Shown here: positions 1-5,353 of the stretch, piece by piece | Numbering within the stretch: position 1 is the stretch's first letter | Layout: each line of letters opens with the position of its first letter | The notes under the pieces: generated by a model | The model's input: only the letters and a program-made list of their open reading frames with translations | The model's database searches: none | What the model was told of the DNA's origin: nothing | Source: RUG11237 sp045126515 | GTDB taxonomy: Bacteria; Bacillota; Clostridia; Lachnospirales; Lachnospiraceae | Direction of reading: 5' to 3' | DNA: 14,117 nucleotides | NCBI GenBank assembly: GCA_045126515.1 | Contig: JBGVOM010000169.1 | Location: forward strand, 1-14,117 | Position numbers and translations under genes: made by a program

Positions 1-20
1 ATTCTTCTTTCATAAATGTA

Positions 21-84
21 GTAAAATGCCTGCATCCTACTTTATCTAGCGCCAGCAGTAGAGTGAAATGCTTGCATCCTCACT
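21..84. repeat. Imperfect direct repeat, two ~22-bp copies
   Basis: Positions 21-42 and 63-84 are two copies of a related 22-base sequence with a period of 42 bases; 17 of 22 positions agree by hand count. The shared core contains AAATGC, then TGCATCCT. No long ORF covers the pair. It could be repeated intergenic DNA, the edge of an element, or decayed coding sequence, since the 42-base period is a multiple of three. Nothing else recognisable lies in positions 1-130. Confidence 0.45.
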
Positions 85-160
85 AACTATTATGAACGAT
101 ATGGGATGAAAAGGAAATCCACCCTAACATTAGGCGCTTACTTTAGTTTCAGCAGAGGAG

Positions 161-706
161 TTGGCAAAAGAAGCAAAAGAAGCAGGAAATTATGTAGAAA
201 AACCACTTGCATGTATTATGCTCTCTTGTTGTGCGTTGGAAGCATTTATTAATCAGGCAATTTATTTTATTAGTGTAAGTGAGATTGTTATTCCAGAAAA
301 ACACCAAGGAATAAAAGATGATTCTTTCGGGTTTCAACGTAATACTGAATTAACATTAAAGTGGAACATTATAGGTGAAATTTTGTGTGAATCAGAATGG
401 AAACTATGTGCGAAACTATGGAATAATTTTAAAAATTTGATATTTATCCGAAATGAATTGGTTCATTTTAAGGTTAGTGAATTTGAACAAGTTGTACCTC
501 GACCAGAACAAGTAGCTGAAGCATTAAAGAGAATACCTAAAGATGTAGAGTTAAATGATATACCACATTCATGGCCGTTGAGAATACTTAACCTTTCATT
601 TGCGGAATGGTGTGAAAAAACTGCCAAAGAAATGATAAATTATATAAAGGAAGCATATCAAAAAAATTTATCGAGAGCAGAATATAAGGTGAATGATAAG
701 CGTTGA
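161..706 (+). CDS. HEPN-like protein, probably 5'-truncated
   Basis: The reading frame is open from 134, after a TAG at 131-133, to the TGA at 704-706. The nominal start is TTG at 161 (181 aa). A GAGGAG at 155-160 abuts this TTG with no spacer, so the start is doubtful; the frame encodes SAEEL just before it. The gene may be an N-terminally truncated remnant. The protein is alpha-helical in character, with LSCCALEAFINQAIYF near residues 21-36 and the motif RNELVH at residues 97-102. Arg-x4-His is the catalytic signature of HEPN domains, many of which are RNases in toxin-antitoxin or phage-defence systems. HEPN membership is my inference from this motif and the upstream ALEAFIN helix. There is no obvious partner antitoxin or nucleotidyltransferase. 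An AT-rich, non-catalytic HEPN-like protein of unknown role is the alternative. Confidence 0.55.
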   Translation: MAKEAKEAGNYVEKPLACIMLSCCALEAFINQAIYFISVSEIVIPEKHQGIKDDSFGFQRNTELTLKWNIIGEILCESEWKLCAKLWNNFKNLIFIRNELVHFKVSEFEQVVPRPEQVAEALKRIPKDVELNDIPHSWPLRILNLSFAEWCEKTAKEMINYIKEAYQKNLSRAEYKVNDKR

Positions 707-715
707 TTTATATAA

Positions 716-818
716 TATGGACACAGTGACAAGAATCAGATTTTATTTGTACATGCTACAAGTTTAATAACTCATCATATTTTCGAAAAACTAGGGTATA
801 GAATAATTGGTCAAAGGG
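716..818 (+). pseudogene. C-terminal remnant of a GNAT acetyltransferase
   Basis: In the frame running from 716 the translation reads DKNQILFVHATSLITHHIF and then EKLGYRIIGQRE. This resembles the last strand-helix-strand of GNAT acetyltransferases, where an 'ATS...IFEKLGF' segment closes the acetyl-CoA fold. There is no start codon or N-terminal domain: a TAA lies at 713-715. The resemblance stops at about 818, exactly where recombinase homology begins in another frame, which suggests a recombination junction. The fragment does not resemble the intact GNAT at 10886-11512 closely enough to be its copy. Family assignment rests on about 30 residues. Confidence 0.45.
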
Positions 819-819
819 A

Positions 820-1386
820 ATGCTTACGAATGAGAAGTACAAAGGGGACTTCCATATTCAAAAATATTACACACCGGAAGGGAAAAGAAATCAGACGGTT
901 AGGAATAAAGGAGAAGTTAAGAGCTTTTATGTATCAGAGAATCACCCGGCCATTGTCAGCGAAGAAGAATGGCAGCAGGTACAAGAACTCATGCAATATC
1001 ATAAAAAGCAAAGAAATATTCAAAGCGGTGATAAGTACCAAAGAAGGTATCCAATGAGTGGAATGCTTGTCTGCCCGCATTGTGGTAAGAGTTTACGACG
1101 CAGATATGTTTACAATAGAAAAGTGGAATGGATATGTTCAACATATATCCAAAAAGGGAAAGAGGCCTGTAAGGGAATTCGTGTTAGAGACGAGTTGCTT
1201 ACGGGCCTTTCTTTTACAGAGCCAATGGTAGTTGAGGAGGTGTTTGAGAATGGCGAGAAGCATTACGGTTATACCAGCAAAGCAGCCTACGATAATGGAG
1301 AACGGGCAGCAGATAGAATTGAAGAAGAACGTAGCAGCGTATTGCCGCGTATCAACAGATCAAGAAGAACAGTTATCGAGTTATGA
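820..1386 (+). pseudogene. Large serine recombinase, C-terminal half only
   Basis: The 188-residue frame begins inside the 'recombinase' domain typical of large serine integrases. MLTNEKYKGDFHIQKYYT matches the segment that precedes the zinc ribbon, and the 'NHPAIVSEEEW' segment follows near residues 41-51. A zinc-binding ribbon is visible with C85 and C88 (CPHCGK), C106 and C117. The N-terminal resolvase domain with the catalytic serine is absent, and the sequence upstream of about 818 is a GNAT remnant, so the gene is truncated and cannot catalyse strand exchange. The ATG at 820 has only a weak GGG nearby. Its 3' end overlaps the next recombinase by 137 bases in another frame. It is probably the damaged first member of a tandem recombinase pair. 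A truncated accessory protein retaining DNA binding is possible. Confidence 0.8.
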
Positions 1387-2656
1387 GAATCAGGTACGCT
1401 ATTACACTGAGGTGATAACCAGAAATCCTGATTATGAACTGGTTGATATTTACGCCGATGAAGGTATCTCCGGAACTAACACTAAAAAGCGTGATGACTT
1501 CAATAGAATGATTGCAGATTGCAGAGCCGGAAAGATAGACCTTATCATTACAAAGTCGATTTCTAGATTTGCCAGAAACACACTGGACTGCCTGAACTAT
1601 GTAAGAGAGCTTAAGGACTTAGGAATCGGGATTGTTTTTGAAAAGGAAAACATTAATACTTTAGATGCTAAGGGAGAGGTGCTTCTCACAATTCTTTCTA
1701 GTTTGGCCCAGGATGAGAGCCGCAGCATTTCAGAAAATTGTACCTGGGGTATTCGAAGAAGATTTGAGCAGGGCAAGCATAAAATGAGCACCAAGCGCTT
1801 TTTAGGGTATGATACGGATGAGGAAGGCCACCTTGTTGTAAACAGGCAGCAGGCCAAGATAGTGGTTAGGCTTTATGAGGAATTCATGTCCGGGAAAACG
1901 GTTGATTATATTGCAAGGATATTTAAGGCTGAGAAGATAAAGAACTGGGATGGAAAGTATAACTGGCAGGCAAGTACGTTGGACTCCATGCTTCGAAATG
2001 AGAAGTATATGGGAGACGCCATTTTACAGAAAAGCTATACAGCCGACTTCCTTTCCAAGAGACGAGTTATAAATGACGGTAGTGTTCAGATGTACCATAT
2101 TGAAGAAGACCATGAACCGATTATTGATATTGAAACATGGGAAGCAGTCCAGGCAGAGCTTGAAAGAAGGGCCCAGTACTGTAAGGACCATTTCACAAAT
2201 GCTTACGGGCAGATGAGCGAAAAGAACCCATTTTATGCCAAGATTATCTGTGGAAATTGCGGAAATATTTATTCCAGAGTGAAGTACACGACCAGAGCAG
2301 GGACAAAGATAACCAAGTGGCGCTGCGGCTCCTGCAACAAGACAAATGGCCACAAGGTTTGTACCAACAGATACGTTACGGATGATACCTTCACTAAATT
2401 ATATGTTATGAGCTGGAATGAGATAGCCGAGCACCAGGAAGAATACCAGGAGCGTTGGCAAGAGAATATCACGAGTGATGATGTTCTTCTAAGGTATAAA
2501 ACAAGGCTTCTGATGAAGCATGCGGCAGCAGGGCCAATAAAGGAGTTCAATCCAGAGCTTATGATGGCGGTAATGGACCACATTACAGTATTTGAAGATG
2601 GCAGGCTGCAGATACTATTTTATGATGGTACAGAGTTTGAAGTAGAAACTGAATAG
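1250..2656 (+). CDS. Large serine recombinase / site-specific integrase
   Basis: This 468-aa protein probably carries out site-specific integration and excision of a mobile element by serine-mediated double-strand exchange. The resolvase domain is at residues ~25-165: AAYCRVSTDQ places the catalytic serine at S35, and SISRFARN (103-110) supplies arginines of the active site. The 'recombinase' domain follows (~180-305), with FLGYDTDEEGHL and WQASTLDSMLRNEKYMGD. A zinc ribbon has C334, C337, C359, C362 and C371, followed by a helical segment that may be coiled. An in-frame codon exists at 1232, but ATG 1250 is preferred because GAGGAGGTG at 1234-1242 sits 7 bases upstream. Length and domain order fit an intact, functional enzyme. 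Its start lies inside the truncated recombinase before it, suggesting translational coupling of the original pair. Confidence 0.93.
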   Translation: MARSITVIPAKQPTIMENGQQIELKKNVAAYCRVSTDQEEQLSSYENQVRYYTEVITRNPDYELVDIYADEGISGTNTKKRDDFNRMIADCRAGKIDLIITKSISRFARNTLDCLNYVRELKDLGIGIVFEKENINTLDAKGEVLLTILSSLAQDESRSISENCTWGIRRRFEQGKHKMSTKRFLGYDTDEEGHLVVNRQQAKIVVRLYEEFMSGKTVDYIARIFKAEKIKNWDGKYNWQASTLDSMLRNEKYMGDAILQKSYTADFLSKRRVINDGSVQMYHIEEDHEPIIDIETWEAVQAELERRAQYCKDHFTNAYGQMSEKNPFYAKIICGNCGNIYSRVKYTTRAGTKITKWRCGSCNKTNGHKVCTNRYVTDDTFTKLYVMSWNEIAEHQEEYQERWQENITSDDVLLRYKTRLLMKHAAAGPIKEFNPELMMAVMDHITVFEDGRLQILFYDGTEFEVETE

Positions 2657-2673
2657 AGCGATATGGTTAAATG

Positions 2674-2715
2674 GCCGGTGGGGGAACCGAGAGTGGTTTG
2701 CTTACCGGCTTTTTT
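2674..2715 (+). terminator. Intrinsic terminator after recombinase
   Basis: GCCGGT at 2674-2679 pairs with ACCGGC at 2704-2709. An inner AACC/GGTT stem (2685-2688 with 2695-2698) extends the hairpin. A six-base T run follows at 2710-2715. It lies 18 bases after the recombinase stop codon and separates it from the next transcription unit. Confidence 0.8.
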
Positions 2716-2778
2716 GTGTATTGAGCATAAATAATTGTAAATGTGAAAAGAGATATTGAGCATAATAGCTGAAGGGAA

Positions 2779-2807
2779 TTGACAAAATACCGATTGAGGA
2801 ATATAAT
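2779..2807 (+). promoter_or_regulatory. Consensus sigma-A promoter for the riboswitch operon
   Basis: TTGACA at 2779-2784 and TATAAT at 2802-2807 are both perfect consensus hexamers separated by 17 bases. Transcription would begin near 2814, just upstream of the riboswitch aptamer. This is the strongest promoter visible in the window. Confidence 0.88.
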
Positions 2808-2814
2808 ATAACTA

Positions 2815-2889
2815 TATATTTTTGGCAAAATGCTTGAAAGAGTATGACGCAAAGCTATAGGGCCTGTAAAATGGTAGCCAGTTACACGT
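2815..2889 (+). ncRNA. Cyclic-di-GMP-I (GEMM) riboswitch aptamer
   Basis: The leader carries hallmarks of the GEMM class-I c-di-GMP aptamer in the right order. GGCAAA is at 2824-2829. A stem closed by a GAAA tetraloop follows: ATGCTT (2830-2835), GAAA (2836-2839), GAGTAT (2840-2845). The invariant GACGCAAAGC core is at 2846-2855. Next come a short second stem (GCTA 2854-2857 with TAGC 2875-2878) containing GGGCCT, and finally GGTAGCCAGTTAC at 2873-2885. The pattern matches what I recall of Vibrio cholerae Vc2 and C. difficile GEMM RNAs. Between the aptamer and the first gene is an intrinsic terminator, the usual expression platform for transcriptional control by this class. A nominal ATG at 2844 lies inside the aptamer and is not a credible start. 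Whether c-di-GMP turns the operon on or off cannot be read with certainty. Confidence 0.87.
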
Positions 2890-2893
2890 TAAT

Positions 2894-2921
2894 AACATTG
2901 CTAGAAATAGCAGTGTTTTTT
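2894..2921 (+). terminator. Riboswitch expression-platform terminator
   Basis: A 10-bp stem with one G-U pair (2894-2903 with 2908-2917) has a GAAA loop at 2904-2907 and ends in a T run at 2916-2921. It lies immediately after the c-di-GMP aptamer and before the first gene of the operon, so it probably works as a conditional terminator. Readthrough would be needed to express the five downstream genes. The 5' arm TTGCTA can partly pair with TAGC in the aptamer's 3' part, a possible but unproven antiterminator. Confidence 0.82.
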
Positions 2922-2939
2922 ATTTATATGAGGGAAAAA

Positions 2940-3143
2940 ATGATAAATGGTTATATGTCGATTAATGAAATAGCAAAAAAGTGGAACCTGTCACCAAGAA
3001 GAGTGCGTGCAATGTGTTCTGAGGGACTGATCAAGGGGGCGGCAAAGTTGGGAAAATCATGGGCAATTCCGGCAGATGCAGAAAGGCCCGTTGATGGAAG
3101 AATTACTACAGGTGAATACATAAATTGGAGAAAAAAAGAATGA
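2940..3143 (+). CDS. Small helix-turn-helix (excisionase-like) protein
   Basis: This 67-aa DNA-binding protein reads MSINEIAKKWNLSPRRVRAM from residue 6, then SEGLIKGAAKLGKSWAIPADA. That is the winged HTH_17/MerR-like helix-turn-helix found in excisionase-type proteins and small regulators. The frame continues upstream to 2844, but that stretch is riboswitch and terminator RNA. ATG 2940 has GAGGG at 2930-2934 as its ribosome site. It is the first gene of a five-gene operon beyond the riboswitch-controlled terminator, so it may regulate the operon or act as recombination directionality factor for the nearby serine recombinase. Family resemblance is clear; the role is inferred. Confidence 0.8.
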   Translation: MINGYMSINEIAKKWNLSPRRVRAMCSEGLIKGAAKLGKSWAIPADAERPVDGRITTGEYINWRKKE

Positions 3144-3180
3144 ATGACAAAGTTTGTCATGGTAGATGGGTATACTGATT

Positions 3181-3438
3181 ATGTTTAAATGTGATTGTTG
3201 TGGTCTTTGTTGTATGAATCTAAATAAGTCTCAGATATATGAAGATCTAGATAGAGGAGATGGCATTTGTAGATATTTCGATATTAATTCAAAGCTATGT
3301 ACTATTTATGATGAAAGACCAGAAAAATGTAGCGTAGATAAAACATACGAAAGATTCTTCAAAGATAAGATGACACTTGAAGAATACTATCAATTGAATT
3401 ATGAGGCTTGTAATGAGCTTAAAAAAGAGGAGGTATAA
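3181..3438 (+). CDS. YkgJ-like cysteine-cluster protein
   Basis: An 85-aa protein with nine cysteines begins MFKCDCCGLCCMNLNKSQIY: C4, C6, C7, C10 and C11. Further cysteines are C30 in 'GDGICRYF', C40 in 'SKLCTIYDERP', C50 and C77. This is the pattern of the YkgJ/CxxCxxCC family, proposed to bind zinc or an iron-sulfur cluster; the biochemical role is not established. An in-frame ATG at 3166 would add five residues; I chose 3181 because family members usually start just before the FxCxxCG motif, but neither start has a strong ribosome site. The protein is shorter than many YkgJ members. It lies 37 bases after the HTH gene, and its last codons contain the ribosome site of the next gene, so the two are translated as a unit. 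A redox or metal sensor for the system is one possibility. Confidence 0.78.
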   Translation: MFKCDCCGLCCMNLNKSQIYEDLDRGDGICRYFDINSKLCTIYDERPEKCSVDKTYERFFKDKMTLEEYYQLNYEACNELKKEEV

Positions 3439-3440
3439 AA

Positions 3441-3845
3441 ATGTATCTAGCATTATTAAATGAAAGCGAAAAAACTGTATTTTTGGGAATAGCATATAAT
3501 ATGGCAACAGTTGATGGAGATTACAGTGATTCCGAAAAAGCTATGATTAACGGATATTGCCAGGAACTACAATGTCAATTTGATGACAAAACTATGGTAA
3601 AACCTATGGAATCATTGATTCAAACTATCAAAATTGATAGCAGTGAAAGGGTAAAGAAGATTATTATTTTTGAACTTATTGGCTTGGCTATGGCTGATGG
3701 AAATTATGATAGCGATGAAAGAAAACTTATAAGTCAGATGCTCACAGAATATAATATAGATTCTGATTTTGCTAATAGGTGCGAATGTATATTGAATGAA
3801 TACATTGGATTTCAAGGAAGAATTAGTGAACTTGTTCTTGGGTAA
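3441..3845 (+). CDS. TerB-like (tellurite-resistance family) protein
   Basis: This 134-aa, mostly helical protein contains two related segments: MATVDGDYSDSEKAMI (residues 21-36) and LAMADGNYDSDERKLI (82-97). The DGxYxxxE pattern with acidic residues is the metal-binding signature of TerB-like domains, and the duplication matches the two-fold symmetry of the fold. TerB proteins occur in tellurium resistance, phage resistance and membrane-linked stress operons; their molecular role is poorly known. GAGGAGGT at 3427-3434 sits 6 bases before the ATG, and the gene starts 2 bases after the stop of the cysteine-cluster gene. No TerC, TerD or TerY partner is visible, so this is not a classical ter operon. 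A link between the nuclease and the membrane protein downstream is an inference. Confidence 0.82.
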   Translation: MYLALLNESEKTVFLGIAYNMATVDGDYSDSEKAMINGYCQELQCQFDDKTMVKPMESLIQTIKIDSSERVKKIIIFELIGLAMADGNYDSDERKLISQMLTEYNIDSDFANRCECILNEYIGFQGRISELVLG

Positions 3846-3859
3846 AGGAGGTATGTGGT

Positions 3860-5341
3860 ATGGGGTTGTTTGATTTCCTGAAAAAGGATAAAGCAAAATC
3901 TACTGAAGTGGCTCTAAAACGTGATGAGGATGATGATTCAAAAAGCAAGATTGGAGCCGGAATAGCATTAGACTCCTCAATAAGAAGTTCAACTGCTCAA
4001 GCGAATGCTAAGTTTAGTAGGCCTGAGTACAATCCACAAACTCGAAAACAGTTTTATGATGATGGTAGTGCGCATAAAAAAGCAATTGACGATGCATTTG
4101 CTAGTGGAAAAACAGTTAGAGATCCTTATTCAGGAGCCGAGTTAGTAAAAAAACAACGAGATGCAAAAATGCAGTATGGTGAAGATTGGCAGAGCCATGC
4201 AGCAGAAGCTGACCATATAGATCCTCTTAGTCAAATAGCGAAAAGAACGAAAAAGAATCCCTTCTTGACTACCGATGATGTTCGTGAAATTGGTAATAGT
4301 GATGATAATTTTCAAGTGCTGTCTAGAAAACTAAATCAAGGAAGTAAGGATGTTGGAAAAGGTGGCAGTACGCAGCAGGAGTGGGCTGACGATGCTACAA
4401 GGATGGAAGGATTAGCTGATAATATTGAATCTGGCGAGACTATTGGAGAAGTTAGTAAACGAATTAAAGATACTGGCAAGGCTGCTGAAAAAAGAAATAA
4501 TAGTAGAGCATTAAAAAAAGGCGTTAAGAATGCAGTAGGAACCGCACATGAAGCAGGAAAAGCTGGTGCGCAGAATGCAGGAGTTACAGCATTAACAATG
4601 TCTGGAATCATGAATGTGGTTTCAGTTATTAAAGGTGAGAAAAGTGGAGAAGATGCTATTGTAGATACAGTTAAAGACGGAGGAAAAGCAGCAGTAACAG
4701 GTTATGCGATGGGTGGAGGAATGACGGTGGTTTCTCAAACATTATCATACTCTTCCTCAGAATTTGTCCAAGCGTTGGCAAAAAATAATGTGCCAGGTAA
4801 GATTATTACTGCGGTTATCGTTACAGGTGATACATTAAAAAAATGGGGTGAAGGAGAGATTACTACACAGGAATGCCTTATTCAGTTAGGCGATAAGGGG
4901 CTTAACATGGCGACAATGGGGTACTCAATGGCTGTGGGACAAGCTCTTATTCCTATTCCTATAGTAGGAGGAGCTGTAGGCGCTTTGGTAGGATCAATGC
5001 TTACAAGTAATTTATATAATAACCTGATTAATGATTTACAAACTAAGCAATTTGAGCATGAGGAAAGAATGCGTATCATCGCAGAATGTAATGCTGCTGC
5101 GGAACAAGCGAGAGCATTTCGTGATGAATTAGAATCATATTTGGACTCATATTTTCAAGAATATAGAACATGTTTTGATTCAGCACTATCTTCCATGAGA
5201 TTAGCATATGAAATGGGAGATGCAGATGGTGTCATTGCGGGAGCAAATGATATTACACGAAAACTTGGTGGCGAGGTTAAGTTTGAAACAGTCAGTGAAT
5301 TTAAGTCATTCTTGGATAGTGATGAGGATGACATTTTATAA
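3860..5341 (+). CDS. HNH nuclease domain fused to glycine-zipper domain
   Basis: This 493-aa protein has a charged N-terminus and then an HNH-like nuclease segment at ~residues 86-165. DPYSGAEL (88-95) replaces the usual CxxC entry, EADHIDPL (116-123) supplies the His/Asp pair around H119, and NSDDNFQVLSRKLNQ (146-160) supplies the asparagine of the HNH fold. Similar segments occur in phage and conjugative-element proteins. A basic linker follows, then hydrophobic Gly/Ala-rich stretches at ~281-295 and ~352-385; the latter, IPIPIVGGAVGALVGSML, looks like a glycine zipper able to insert in or bind membrane. The C-terminus (~395-490) is charged, helical and possibly coiled, ending in an acidic tail. 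No signal peptide is seen. AAAGGAGGT at 3844-3852 selects ATG 3860 over the too-close ATG 3853. Gaps of 14 bases (TerB side) and 12 bases (membrane-protein side) mark one operon. I do not recognise a named family for the whole protein. Confidence 0.72.
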   Translation: MGLFDFLKKDKAKSTEVALKRDEDDDSKSKIGAGIALDSSIRSSTAQANAKFSRPEYNPQTRKQFYDDGSAHKKAIDDAFASGKTVRDPYSGAELVKKQRDAKMQYGEDWQSHAAEADHIDPLSQIAKRTKKNPFLTTDDVREIGNSDDNFQVLSRKLNQGSKDVGKGGSTQQEWADDATRMEGLADNIESGETIGEVSKRIKDTGKAAEKRNNSRALKKGVKNAVGTAHEAGKAGAQNAGVTALTMSGIMNVVSVIKGEKSGEDAIVDTVKDGGKAAVTGYAMGGGMTVVSQTLSYSSSEFVQALAKNNVPGKIITAVIVTGDTLKKWGEGEITTQECLIQLGDKGLNMATMGYSMAVGQALIPIPIVGGAVGALVGSMLTSNLYNNLINDLQTKQFEHEERMRIIAECNAAAEQARAFRDELESYLDSYFQEYRTCFDSALSSMRLAYEMGDADGVIAGANDITRKLGGEVKFETVSEFKSFLDSDEDDIL

Positions 5342-5353
5342 GGAGGTGGATTT

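Noticed and set aside
21..84. CRISPR array
   Set aside because: There are only two imperfect copies, no third repeat and no cas genes in the window.
2844..2939. N-terminal extension of the small HTH protein starting at ATG 2844
   Set aside because: This stretch is the c-di-GMP aptamer and its terminator; the extension has no ribosome site, whereas ATG 2940 has GAGGG and starts at the family-like N-terminus.
3441..3845. Classical tellurite-resistance (ter) operon
   Set aside because: Only a TerB-like gene is present; no TerA, TerC, TerD, TerE or TerZ is visible.
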